Source of the DNA: Pontibacter sp. E15-1
GTDB lineage: Bacteria; Bacteroidota; Bacteroidia; Cytophagales; Hymenobacteraceae
Assembly (NCBI RefSeq): GCF_022601975.1
Contig: NZ_JAKVIR010000039.1
Coordinates: 1 to 41,383, forward strand
Direction: 5' to 3'
DNA: 41,383 bases
Below, piece by piece: positions 1 through 8,654 of the stretch (positions are counted from its first letter, which is position 1; the number at the start of each line of letters is the position of its first letter). The position numbers and the translations under genes are program-made. The notes below the pieces were generated by a model. That model searched no databases, was not told the DNA's origin, and saw only the letters and a list, made by a program, of their open reading frames with translations.

Positions 1-185
1 ATGCGGCTCAAAAAACGCTTCGCCAGAACCCTTCCTGAACAATTTTCGCTTCCAAAAACGAAATTTAAACATGCTCTGAGCACGGAGTATCGCCACGAGA
101 TTTAACAATTTAATTACGCGAAAATAATGATGAAAGAGGTAAGGTAAAGTCAGGACGAGTTTACGATTGCAACAAAACGTAATTT

Positions 186-341
186 TTAAAAATCGGACAT
201 TTGATTGATCGTTTCCGAAGTCCTATATGTATTTTCCAAATGCTGCATTGTATCGATGTTTTTCCGCACTACTTCTGGGGTAGGGGAACTCAGGCGAACA
301 CACGGATAAAGGATGCTGCGTTCTGAAACAAAGTCATACAT
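186..341 (-). CDS. Possible 51-aa small protein, unknown
   Basis: An ATG-started minus-strand frame of 51 codons ends at a TAA. The translation begins MYDFVSERSILYPC and ends ENTYRTSETINQMSDF. It has a balanced, protein-like composition with an amphipathic, probably helical second half (residues about 20-51). It has no signal peptide or membrane segment. I recognise no family. It could be a genuine small ORF, a remnant of a longer gene, or a chance frame. It points away from the metal-efflux operon, so its upstream region would share space with that operon's promoter. No strong ribosome binding site is visible. Confidence 0.3.
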   Translation of the reverse strand: MYDFVSERSILYPCVRLSSPTPEVVRKNIDTMQHLENTYRTSETINQMSDF

Positions 342-461
342 GCTTAATGTCTAGAAAACTAAACTCTTTTTATTTTCACGTGCTTCTTACGAAACAAATG
401 GCCTTTTTGCTATGGTAAAGGGGCTTATGCGAAGAGAATATATATTTTACGCATAATTTTA

Positions 462-469
462 TACCTTTG
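462..469 (+). promoter_or_regulatory. Bacteroidota -7 element (TACCTTTG) before the metal-efflux operon
   Basis: TACCTTTG matches the Bacteroidota consensus TAnnTTTG exactly. It lies only 5 bases before the ATG at 475, so the transcript would be leaderless or nearly so. No convincing -33 TTG is seen at the usual 19-21 base spacing. The call rests on the -7 element alone. Confidence 0.38.
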
Positions 470-474
470 CAGGC

Positions 475-792
475 ATGAAGTACCTGACGCTCATTTGGGG
501 AATCCTGATTTTAGCCATGTCGTGCCTGCCGTGCACAGACAGCGGCGCGGCGTATGCCCAGGACCGACCCACGACCGTGCAGGCTGACGATCTACACCAT
601 GATGACGCACAGGACGCTGACCTTTGCTCTCCGCTTTGCGAGTGCAACTGCTGCGGCGGCATTACGCTTGCCACACACGTGCCAAAGCTCCCGGCGCCCG
701 AACATACGCCGCAAAGCACTTCTCTGAGTACCTATCTGCGGGCAACTTCCTTTTCTCCTTCTTTCGCTTTCTGGCATCCGCCCAAAGCGTAA
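475..792 (+). CDS. DUF6660-type small exported Cys-rich protein
   Basis: A 105-residue protein with an N-terminal hydrophobic signal segment (about residues 3-19) followed by Cys20 and a likely cleavage region near AAYAQ (residues 25-29). The mature part carries His41-His42 and a dense cysteine cluster: C51, C55, C57, C59 and C60, in a CxxxCxCxCC arrangement followed by GG. This matches small proteins I associate with DUF6660, commonly found upstream of CusA/CzcA-type pumps in Bacteroidota. The role is unproven; the Cys/His cluster suggests periplasmic metal binding or sensing, which is inference. It is the first gene of the four-gene efflux operon, about 110 bases before the czcA start chosen here. 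Confidence 0.72.
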   Translation: MKYLTLIWGILILAMSCLPCTDSGAAYAQDRPTTVQADDLHHDDAQDADLCSPLCECNCCGGITLATHVPKLPAPEHTPQSTSLSTYLRATSFSPSFAFWHPPKA

Positions 793-844
793 CCTTTTCT
801 TTTGATAAGAATCTAAATTCACTTTCCCGGCACCGTATGGGCTC

Positions 845-875
845 AGGGAGGTGTGCGCATGCCTTTTCCGGCATG
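845..875 (+). promoter_or_regulatory. RBS-like sequence and start-codon hairpin before czcA
   Basis: AGGGAGG at 845-851 sits 7 bases before an in-frame ATG at 859. CATGCC (858-863) and GGCATG (870-875) form a perfect 6-bp stem around a TTTTCC loop, extendable with a G-U and a C-G pair. The hairpin contains the ATG at 859. It may hide that start and favour the downstream GTG at 904, or control translation. Function is inference. Confidence 0.25.
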
Positions 876-903
876 TGAATCTTTGGGATCAAAACTTATA
901 AAG

Positions 904-3900
904 GTGTTAGACAGAATCATTCATTTTTCCATTTACAACAAGCTCATCGTCGGACTTTTCACCCTGGCGCTTGTGGTATGGGGCGGCTATTCCTTGACGC
1001 AGCTGCCCATCGATGCCGTACCCGACATCACCAACAACCAGGTGCAGGTCATCACGGTGTCGCCCTCGCTGGCCGCGCAGGAGGTGGAGCGGTTGATCAG
1101 CTTTCCGGTGGAGCAGACCATGGCCACCATACCCGACGTTGAGGAAATCCGCTCTTTTTCACGCTTCGGCCTCTCCGTCGTCACCATCGTTTTCGACGAC
1201 AAGGTAGACGAGTACTGGGCCCGCCAGCAGGTAAACGAACGGCTGGGGGAGGCAAAACAGCGCGTCCCTCAGGGGATCGGAACCCCCGAAATGGCCCCTC
1301 TCACAACGGGTCTCGGAGAAATCTACCAGTATGTGCTCGCCACAAAACCCGGTTTTGAGCAAACGTACACTGCCGTGGAGCTGCGTACGATCCAGGACTG
1401 GATTGTGAAGCGCCAGCTGTTGGGCACGCCCGGCGTGGCCGACGTGAGCAGCTTCGGGGGCAAGGTAAAACAGTATGAGGTCGCCATCGACCCGGCCCGC
1501 CTGCGCAGCATGCGCGTCAGCATCCAGGAGATCATGACGGCCCTGGAGCGGAACAACCAGAACACCGGCGGCGCATACATCGACAAAAACCCCAATGCCT
1601 ACTTTATCCGAAGCGAGGGCTTGCTCAGCAGCCTCGACGACATCAGCAAAGTGGTGGTGCGCAACGGCCCGGACGGGGTGCCCATTCTGATCGGGGACGT
1701 GGCCGAGGTGCAGTTCGGCCATGCCGTTCGCTACGGGGCACTCACGCGCAACACCGAGGGGGAAAAAGTGGGGGGCATCGTGATGATGCTGAAAGGGGCC
1801 AACTCCTCGAAAGTGATCTCCGCCGTGAAAGAACAGATGGCGCAGATAGAGAAGAGCCTGCCCGAGGGTGTTTTTGTAGACCCTTTCCTCGACCGCACCA
1901 GGCTGGTGGACAACGCCATCGGCACCGTTACGAAGAACCTGGCGGAGGGCGCGCTCATCGTGATTTTCGTGCTCGTGCTGCTGCTGGGTAACCTGCGTGC
2001 CGGCCTGGTGGTGGCCTCGGTTATACCCTTGGCGATGCTCTTTGCCATTTCGATGATGAACCTGTTCGGCGTGTCGGGCAACCTGATGAGCCTGGGCGCG
2101 ATTGACTTCGGCCTGATCGTGGACGGGGCCGTGATCATTGTGGAAGCCACGATGCACCACCTGGGGCTGCTCCGGCTGGGCCGCCGCCTCACGCAGGCCG
2201 AAATGGATGAGGAGGTATATGAGTCGGCGCGGAAAATCCGCTCGGCCGCTGCTTTCGGCGAGATCATCATCCTGATTGTATACCTGCCCATCCTGGCGCT
2301 GGTGGGCACCGAGGGCCGCATGTTCGGCCCGATGGCGCAGGTGGTCTCCTTTGCCATCCTCGGGGCTTTCCTGCTGTCCCTGACTTACGTGCCGATGATG
2401 AGCGCCCTGTTTCTTAATAAAGAGATAAGTCACAAAAAAACCGTTTCAGATAAGATTATGGGGGCTTTCCATCGGGCCTACGATCCGGTAATCCGGTTTG
2501 CCTTGCGCCGGAAACTGGTGGTGATACTCACGGCCGTCGCCCTCTTTGCCGTCAGCCTGCTGCTCTTCCTCAACATGGGCGGCGAGTTTATACCTACCCT
2601 GGAGGAGGGCGACTTTGCCGTGGAAACCCGCGTGATGACGGGCAGCTCGGTGAGCCATACCATCGAGATGACGCAGAAAGCCTCGAAGATCATACTCGAC
2701 AATTTCCCGGAGGTGAAAGAGGTAGTGGCCAAAATCGGCTCCGGCGAGATTCCAACGGATCCAATGCCCATCGAGGCGGCCGACCTCATGATCATCCTCA
2801 AGGACCGGGACGAGTGGGTGTCGGCCTCGAACCGGGAGGAACTTGCCGCAAAGATGAAAGAGGCATTGGAGGTGCTTCCGGGCGTAACGTTCGGCTTTCA
2901 GCAACCTATCCAGATGCGCTTCAACGAGCTGATGACCGGGGCGCGGCAGGACGTGGTGCTGAAAATATACGGCGAGGACCTGGACCTGCTCACCACCTAC
3001 GCCGGGCAAATCGGGAGGGTGGCCCGCACGGTAGAAGGCGCGCAGGATGTGTATGTAGAGGAAGTGACCGGCTTGCCGCAGTTCATGGTGACGTATAACC
3101 GCGACCAGCTGGCCAAGTTCGGCCTTAGCGTTGACGAGGTGAACCAGGTGATTCAGACGGGGTTTGCCGGCCAGAGCGCGGGGCTGATATATGAGGGAGA
3201 GCGGCGCTTTGACCTCGTGGTGCGCCTGAGCGAAGCGAACCGCAGCAGTATGGACGACATGCAGAACCTATTCGTGACCTCTGCCAGGGGCGAGATGATC
3301 CCCATCCGGCAGGTAGCCGATATCCAGATGAAAACTGGCCCGAACCAGATTCAGCGCGACAATGCCCAGCGGCGCATTATGGTGGGCTTTAACGTGCGGG
3401 GCCGCGATGTGGAGAGCATTGTGGAGGAGATCGGCCAGAAGGTGGAAGAGCAGGTAAATTTTGAACCGGGCTACTACGTAACCTACGGCGGGCAGTTCGA
3501 AAACCTGCAGGAGGCCCAGAAGCGGCTTTCCATCGCGGTGCCGCTGGCTCTGTTGCTCATTTTTGTGCTGCTCTATTTCACGTTCGGTTCGATGCAGTAT
3601 GGCCTGCTCATTTTCACGGCCATACCGCTCTCTGCCATTGGTGGCGTGCTGGCACTCTACCTGCGCGCGATGCCATTCAGCATTTCGGCCGGGGTGGGGT
3701 TTATAGCGCTTTTCGGGGTGGCGGTGCTCAACGGCATCGTTCTGGTGAGCGAGTTCAACAACCTGAAGAAGGAAGGCCTCACAGACCTGCGGGAGATCGT
3801 GCTCCGCGGCACGCGTGTCCGCCTGCGCCCCGTGATCATGACGGCCACCGTTGCCTCGCTGGGTTTCCTGCCGATGGCGCTGTCGCAGGGGGCAGGGGCC

Positions 3901-5298
3901 GAGGTGCAGCGCCCGCTGGCAACGGTGGTGATCGGCGGCCTGGTGACGGCCACGCTGCTCACGCTGGTGGTGCTGCCGGTGCTGTATGTGCTCGTGGAGA
4001 ACTACGCCGCCCGGAAAAATGACCGTTCGGAGCGCGGCTTGCGCCTTTCGGCTCCTGTCGTCTTGCTCCTCCTCACGGCAGCCGCTATTCTGGCAGCACC
4101 CGTGCCTACGGCGCAGGCACAACAGGGGCAGCCTGTGCGGGTCTATACCCTGGAGCAAGCCGTGGAAAGCGCCCTTCGGCAAAACCCATCCGTGGAGGCA
4201 GCCCGGCTGAACGTGAAAAAAAATCAGACCCTGAAGGGCGCCGCCTGGGATATCGACAAGACACAGCTCCAGTATACCACTGGCAAGCTGGCCTCGGGCA
4301 GGTATGACAAGGAGGTGTCGGTGACGCAAACACTGGCCTTCCCGACGGTATACAGCAAGCAGGCGAAGGTGGCTGAGGCCCTGGTGGAAACGGGCCGGCT
4401 GAACCTGACGCAACGCGAGCGGGAAATTGTGCGGGAGGTGCGGCTGAACTATTATGGAATGGTGTATGCCATGTCGCGGCTCCAGTTGCTGGCGTATCAG
4501 GATAGCCTGTATACCGGATTTTTAAGGGCCGCCCAGGTAAGGCTCAGAACCGGTGAGACCAACCTGCTGGAGAAAGTCACGGCAGAAAGCCAGCTCTCGG
4601 AGGTTCGCAACAGCGCGTTTCAGGCCGCCGCCGACAGGGCCGTGTTTCAGAAGCGGCTGCAGGCCCTTCTCGCCACGGACTCGCTGCTTGCCACCGCTGA
4701 CTCCACGTTGCACCGTTTGCCGCTACCGACGCTTTCGGAGCAGCTGCTCGAGCAAAACCCGCAACTGCGGCTGGGGCGGCAGCAAGTGGCACTGCGGCAG
4801 GCGGAAACCGAGCTGGAACGGGCCCGGCTGCTTCCGGACTTCAAGCTGGGCTATACCAACCGCACCCTGGGCGGGAGCCAGGCCATACCCGGAACAGAGG
4901 AGTTTGAGCCAAACCAGGAAGTGTCTATCGGTATAGCCGTGCCCTTGTGGGCAAAGCCCCAGAAAAGCCGGATCGAAGCCGCCAAACTGGAAGCGCAACT
5001 GGCGCAGCAAAACCTGCGGCAAACCCGGAACACGCTGGAGGCTGACCTGGAGGCATCGCTGCAACAGGCCCTCAAGCTCCAGGCCAGTCTGGACTACTAT
5101 GAGGGCACGGCGCTGCCCCAGGCCGAACTCATCATCCGCCAGGCCACCAAGGCATACCGGGCCGGGGAGATCGACTATCAGAATTATATCCTCAGCCTCA
5201 ACAGGGCGCTCTCCATCCGGACAAACTATTTGGAGGCGCTTTATACCTACGACAGGGCTGTGATTGCGCTTCAGTTCATCATCGAAAATCAACGCTAA
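904..5298 (+). CDS. czcA: CzcA-type heavy-metal RND pump fused to a TolC-like outer-membrane factor
   Basis: Proton-driven inner-membrane pump of a tripartite efflux system, 1464 residues from the GTG at 904. That start gives the family N-terminus (LDRIIHFSIYNKLIVGLFT); in-frame alternatives are ATG 859, behind an AGGGAGG, and GTG 853. Residues 1 to about 1040 are the RND domain. D401, D407 and E414 in the DFGLIVDGAVIIVE segment keep the spacing of the proton-relay acids D402/D408/E415 of Cupriavidus CzcA. The three methionines that bind Cu(I)/Ag(I) in E. coli CusA align with Ser, Ala and Glu here (TGSS, PIEAAD, FNELMTG), so divalent Zn/Co/Cd is more likely. Residues 1050-1072 look like a signal peptide ending TAQA. 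Residues about 1080-1464 are an outer-membrane efflux (OEP) domain with long helices. Such fusions are known in Bacteroidota, usually annotated CusA/CzcA. Confidence 0.93.
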   Translation: MLDRIIHFSIYNKLIVGLFTLALVVWGGYSLTQLPIDAVPDITNNQVQVITVSPSLAAQEVERLISFPVEQTMATIPDVEEIRSFSRFGLSVVTIVFDDKVDEYWARQQVNERLGEAKQRVPQGIGTPEMAPLTTGLGEIYQYVLATKPGFEQTYTAVELRTIQDWIVKRQLLGTPGVADVSSFGGKVKQYEVAIDPARLRSMRVSIQEIMTALERNNQNTGGAYIDKNPNAYFIRSEGLLSSLDDISKVVVRNGPDGVPILIGDVAEVQFGHAVRYGALTRNTEGEKVGGIVMMLKGANSSKVISAVKEQMAQIEKSLPEGVFVDPFLDRTRLVDNAIGTVTKNLAEGALIVIFVLVLLLGNLRAGLVVASVIPLAMLFAISMMNLFGVSGNLMSLGAIDFGLIVDGAVIIVEATMHHLGLLRLGRRLTQAEMDEEVYESARKIRSAAAFGEIIILIVYLPILALVGTEGRMFGPMAQVVSFAILGAFLLSLTYVPMMSALFLNKEISHKKTVSDKIMGAFHRAYDPVIRFALRRKLVVILTAVALFAVSLLLFLNMGGEFIPTLEEGDFAVETRVMTGSSVSHTIEMTQKASKIILDNFPEVKEVVAKIGSGEIPTDPMPIEAADLMIILKDRDEWVSASNREELAAKMKEALEVLPGVTFGFQQPIQMRFNELMTGARQDVVLKIYGEDLDLLTTYAGQIGRVARTVEGAQDVYVEEVTGLPQFMVTYNRDQLAKFGLSVDEVNQVIQTGFAGQSAGLIYEGERRFDLVVRLSEANRSSMDDMQNLFVTSARGEMIPIRQVADIQMKTGPNQIQRDNAQRRIMVGFNVRGRDVESIVEEIGQKVEEQVNFEPGYYVTYGGQFENLQEAQKRLSIAVPLALLLIFVLLYFTFGSMQYGLLIFTAIPLSAIGGVLALYLRAMPFSISAGVGFIALFGVAVLNGIVLVSEFNNLKKEGLTDLREIVLRGTRVRLRPVIMTATVASLGFLPMALSQGAGAEVQRPLATVVIGGLVTATLLTLVVLPVLYVLVENYAARKNDRSERGLRLSAPVVLLLLTAAAILAAPVPTAQAQQGQPVRVYTLEQAVESALRQNPSVEAARLNVKKNQTLKGAAWDIDKTQLQYTTGKLASGRYDKEVSVTQTLAFPTVYSKQAKVAEALVETGRLNLTQREREIVREVRLNYYGMVYAMSRLQLLAYQDSLYTGFLRAAQVRLRTGETNLLEKVTAESQLSEVRNSAFQAAADRAVFQKRLQALLATDSLLATADSTLHRLPLPTLSEQLLEQNPQLRLGRQQVALRQAETELERARLLPDFKLGYTNRTLGGSQAIPGTEEFEPNQEVSIGIAVPLWAKPQKSRIEAAKLEAQLAQQNLRQTRNTLEADLEASLQQALKLQASLDYYEGTALPQAELIIRQATKAYRAGEIDYQNYILSLNRALSIRTNYLEALYTYDRAVIALQFIIENQR

Positions 5299-5323
5299 AC
5301 TCTTAAAGCTGAACCTATCCGAC

Positions 5324-6532
5324 ATGAAAAGGATCCTATATATACCCGTGCTCTTCTTACTAAGCGGTTTCATTTTTACTGCCTGCGAGCAGAAGACAGA
5401 GCCGGCGCAAGCTGAGGCAGAGGGGCAAGCCGGGGCACACCACGAGGAAAGCCCCTTCGCAGTAGCCTTAACCCAGGAGCAATACCAGGTGGCCGGAATC
5501 GCGCTGGGCAAACTCGAAATGCGCAGCCTGAGCCATCTGTTAACCGTGACGGGCATGCTCGACCTGCCACCTCAGAACTTGGCCTCCGTCAGCGCCCCGA
5601 TGGGCGGCTTCGTGAAAAACACCGAGCTGCTGGAGGGTATGAAAGTGAAGAAAGGGCAACTGATCGCAAAGATTGAGAACCCGGAGTTTGTAACGCTGCA
5701 GCAGCAGTATCTGGAGGCCAACAACCGGCTCGATTTTCTGAAACTGGAGTATGAGCGGCAACAGGAACTTTCAGAAGAGCAGGTTACTTCGGCCAAAACC
5801 TTTCAGCAGGCTACCGCAGAGTACCGGACAGCCAGCGCCCAGGTAGAGGCCCTGGCAGAAAGGCTCCGGATCGTAGGCCTGAATCCTGCTACCCTGAAGG
5901 CGGGCAAAATCAGCCGTATTCTCCCGCTCTATTCCCCGATCGAGGGGTATGTCACCCTGATCAACGCTAACATCGGGCAATACGTAAACCCGACCGACGT
6001 GCTGTTCCGGATAGCGGACACGGAGCATTTGCACGTGGAGCTCACGGTGTTTGAGAAAGACGTCGCCTCCCTGAAAAAAGGCCAGGTAGTGCGTTACGCG
6101 CTCCCCGGAGAGGCCACAGCGCACCGAAAAGCCACCATCTACCTGATCGGCAAAGAGATAAGCCCTGAGCGTACAGTGCGGGTACACGCCCACATGGAGG
6201 ACGAAGACAAAGACCTGGTGCCAGGCATGTATGTGCAGGCGCAGGTGGCCCTGAACGGGCAGCAACTGCTGGCCCTGCCCGAAGCCGCCGTGGTGCAGGA
6301 CCAGGGCCGGGATGCCGTCTTCCTGTTTTTGGGAGAGGAAAAAGAGGGGGAAGCCACCCTGATGAAGTTCCGGTTGGTGCCTGTCGAGAAGGGCGTGACG
6401 GAGGGCGGATATGCGCAGGTGGCCCTGCCCGCTACTGTGGATGCCGCATCCGCCCAGTTCGTCACGAAGGGAGCGTATTCGCTGTTGTCAAAGCTGCGCA
6501 ATGCAGAAGATGAAGAGGGCGGGCACCATTAA
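5324..6532 (+). CDS. czcB: CzcB/CusB-type periplasmic adaptor lipoprotein
   Basis: Membrane-fusion (adaptor) subunit linking the inner-membrane pump to the outer-membrane factor, 402 residues. The ATG at 5324 starts a signal peptide (MKRILYIPVLFLLSGFIFTAC) with a lipobox-like FTAC, so the protein is probably a lipoprotein; longer in-frame starts lie inside the czcA end and lack signal-peptide character. After a Glu/Ala/His-rich linker come the flexible region and barrel-sandwich (APMGGFV..., EGMKVKKGQ), a helical hairpin (EYERQQELSEEQ to AEYRTAS), the second lipoyl half (YSPIEGYV) and a beta-barrel domain (VELTVFEKD). It ends in Gly-Gly-His-His, a possible metal-binding tail. It begins 25 bases after czcA and is followed 28 bases later by the ATPase gene. 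Confidence 0.9.
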   Translation: MKRILYIPVLFLLSGFIFTACEQKTEPAQAEAEGQAGAHHEESPFAVALTQEQYQVAGIALGKLEMRSLSHLLTVTGMLDLPPQNLASVSAPMGGFVKNTELLEGMKVKKGQLIAKIENPEFVTLQQQYLEANNRLDFLKLEYERQQELSEEQVTSAKTFQQATAEYRTASAQVEALAERLRIVGLNPATLKAGKISRILPLYSPIEGYVTLINANIGQYVNPTDVLFRIADTEHLHVELTVFEKDVASLKKGQVVRYALPGEATAHRKATIYLIGKEISPERTVRVHAHMEDEDKDLVPGMYVQAQVALNGQQLLALPEAAVVQDQGRDAVFLFLGEEKEGEATLMKFRLVPVEKGVTEGGYAQVALPATVDAASAQFVTKGAYSLLSKLRNAEDEEGGHH

Positions 6533-6560
6533 CGTTGTAAAACTACTTTAAAACCGAAAG

Positions 6561-8570
6561 ATGAAGCACACAGAAAACAACGATAAAGAAGAAGATTTCA
6601 AGCCGCTGGAGATCACTTCTCCGCGAACAGCGGAGGCTCCCGGCCCGAGCTTCGACGCCGATGGAAATGCCATATACCAGCCGGGTGCCGAAGACCATGC
6701 CCATGCCGAGGAAGAGGCAAAGGCGTCTTACCTGCCCACGGCCATCAGTTTGGCGCTCTTGTTGGGCGGCCTCCTGCTCGACTACCTCGACACGCCCTGG
6801 TTCGTGGGGTATGTGCGGCCCGTCGTGTACGGCATCGCCTATTTGCTGGTGGGCTGGCGGGTGGTATGGCATGCCATCAAAAGCATGCGCGGCAGTTTTT
6901 TCAACGAGTTTTTCCTGATGAGTATGGCTACCCTGGGTGCCTTTTACATCGGGGAGTATGCCGAGGGGGTAGCCGTGATGTTGTTTTACGTGATTGGGGA
7001 GCACTTTCAGGAGGCGGCTGTGCTGCGTTCCCGGCGCTCCATCAAAGCCCTGATCGACAACAGGCCCGACGAAGTGGAACTGGTTTCGGAGCAGGGCATC
7101 ACTACCGTGAAAGCCAGAACAGTACAGGTCGGGGATGTGGTGCAGGTGAAGGCAGGCGAGAAAGTCGCGCTGGACGGCGAGCTGCTCACCGACAGGTCCT
7201 CTTTCAACACTGCCGCCCTCACCGGAGAGTCGAAGCCCGATACCAAGACGAAGGGCGAAACGGTGCTGGCGGGTATGATCAACCTGGACCGCGTGATCGA
7301 GCTGCGCGTGACCTCACCCTACGAGAACAGCGCCCTGTCCAAGATTCTGCAAATGGTGGAACAGGCCGGGAGCCGCAAAGCCAAGACGCAGCAGTTCATC
7401 ACGAAATTCGCTAAGGTATACACGCCCATTGTCTTTTTCCTGGCCCTGGGGCTCATCGTGGTCCCATACTTTGTTGTAGAGGGGTATGATTTCGACCAGT
7501 GGCTATACCGGGCGCTCATCTTTCTGGTGATCTCCTGCCCCTGCGCTTTGGTTATTTCCATACCCCTGGGCTATTTCGGCGGCATCGGGGCGGCCTCGCG
7601 CAACGGCCTGCTCTTCAAAGGAGCCAACTTCCTGGACCAGATGACGCAGGTAGACACTGTGGTGATGGACAAAACGGGCACCCTGACCGAGGGCGTTTTT
7701 AAGGTGCAGGAGGTGCAAACAACGCTGCCCGACAAGGCTTGGTTTCTGTCGGCGGTTGCCGCGCTGGAAAGCAAGTCCACCCACCCAATCGCGAAAGCCA
7801 TTGTGGAGGAAGCCGGACAGGCTGGCCAACGTATGGCTGTGCATGGTGTGGAGGAGATTTCCGGCCACGGCCTGAAGGGGGAGGTAGACGGAAAGCAGCT
7901 GCTGGTCGGAAACGGCAGGTTACTGGAGAAATACAAGGTGCCGTACGACGCCAAGTTGAAGGAGATTGTGGAGACGATCGTGCTGGTTGCCGTGGATGGA
8001 GCGTACGCCGGGTATATCACCATCGCCGACAAAGTGAAGGCAGACGCGCCACTTGCCGTGCAGCGCATGCGGGAACTGGGCGTCAAGAAGCTGGTGATGC
8101 TCTCGGGCGACAAAGACTCGATTGTGCAGAAAGTTGCCCGGGAGTTACAACTTGATGAGGCTTACGGCGGGTTGCTCCCTCAGGACAAGGTAAGCCATGT
8201 GGAGCGCCTGAAAGCGGAGGGCCGGACAGTGGCTTTCGTAGGGGATGGCATCAACGATGCTCCGGTCATCACGCTGGCAGACGTGGGTATGGCCATGGGC
8301 GCTTTGGGATCAGACGCGGCAATTGAAACGGCGGATGTGGTGATACAGGCAGACCACCCTTCCCGCATCGCCACGGCCATAAATATCGGCAAAAAGACGA
8401 AACAGATCGTGTGGCAGAACATCACGCTCGCCTTCGCTGTGAAGGCCATAGTGCTGCTCCTGGGTGCCGGCGGCCTGGCCACCATGTGGGAGGCCGTGTT
8501 CGCCGACGTTGGTGTGGCCTTGCTGGCCATCCTGAATGCAGTGCGTATCCAGCGGATGAAATTCGATTAA
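6561..8570 (+). CDS. zntA: PIB-2 Zn/Cd/Pb-transporting P-type ATPase
   Basis: ATP-driven exporter moving divalent soft metals from cytoplasm to periplasm, 669 residues. P-type signatures are all present: TGES (221-224), the transmembrane metal motif CPC (326-328), phosphorylated Asp370 in DKTGT, the nucleotide-binding His-Pro (408-409) and GDGIND (561-566). Lys628 and Asp649 in the last two membrane helices are 21 residues apart, as are K693 and D714 of E. coli ZntA; this defines the Zn/Cd/Pb (PIB-2) group. No N-terminal HMA domain or CxxC is present. Instead residues 1-72 are acidic with a small His patch (DHAHAEEE). It is the last gene of the operon and would hand metal to the periplasm, where the CzcAB pump can expel it. 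Confidence 0.92.
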   Translation: MKHTENNDKEEDFKPLEITSPRTAEAPGPSFDADGNAIYQPGAEDHAHAEEEAKASYLPTAISLALLLGGLLLDYLDTPWFVGYVRPVVYGIAYLLVGWRVVWHAIKSMRGSFFNEFFLMSMATLGAFYIGEYAEGVAVMLFYVIGEHFQEAAVLRSRRSIKALIDNRPDEVELVSEQGITTVKARTVQVGDVVQVKAGEKVALDGELLTDRSSFNTAALTGESKPDTKTKGETVLAGMINLDRVIELRVTSPYENSALSKILQMVEQAGSRKAKTQQFITKFAKVYTPIVFFLALGLIVVPYFVVEGYDFDQWLYRALIFLVISCPCALVISIPLGYFGGIGAASRNGLLFKGANFLDQMTQVDTVVMDKTGTLTEGVFKVQEVQTTLPDKAWFLSAVAALESKSTHPIAKAIVEEAGQAGQRMAVHGVEEISGHGLKGEVDGKQLLVGNGRLLEKYKVPYDAKLKEIVETIVLVAVDGAYAGYITIADKVKADAPLAVQRMRELGVKKLVMLSGDKDSIVQKVARELQLDEAYGGLLPQDKVSHVERLKAEGRTVAFVGDGINDAPVITLADVGMAMGALGSDAAIETADVVIQADHPSRIATAINIGKKTKQIVWQNITLAFAVKAIVLLLGAGGLATMWEAVFADVGVALLAILNAVRIQRMKFD

Positions 8571-8587
8571 AACCAACTTATACCTAT

Positions 8588-8628
8588 AGGGGCAGCGCGC
8601 GCTACCAGTTAGGTATGGCTCTGCCCCT
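8588..8628. terminator. Stem-loop between convergent genes
   Basis: AGGGGCAG (8588-8595) pairs perfectly with CTGCCCCT (8621-8628). An inner TACC/GGTA pair lies in the loop. It sits between the converging ATPase and YggS genes and probably ends one or both transcripts. No long T-tract follows, so the strength is uncertain. Confidence 0.45.
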
Positions 8629-8654
8629 GAAAAGGGTTGTCTGCTACAGGAAAT

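Larger units (their letters stand above)
1..474. other. Left-edge intergenic region, mostly non-coding
   Basis: This AT-rich stretch holds no recognised gene apart from one possible 51-codon minus-strand reading frame, listed separately. The last 130 bases lead into the DUF6660 gene and carry a promoter-like element. I see no tRNA, repeat or clear terminator here, and no metal-responsive regulator that could control the operon to the right. Confidence 0.5.

Noticed and set aside
1159..2433. Long minus-strand open frame (424 codons) inside czcA
   Set aside because: It is a mirror of the strongly coding czcA frame; its translation is rich in His, Gln and Arg and matches no family.
3268..4413. 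Minus-strand frame of 381 codons inside czcA
   Set aside because: Same shadow effect; the plus-strand frame carries all family motifs.
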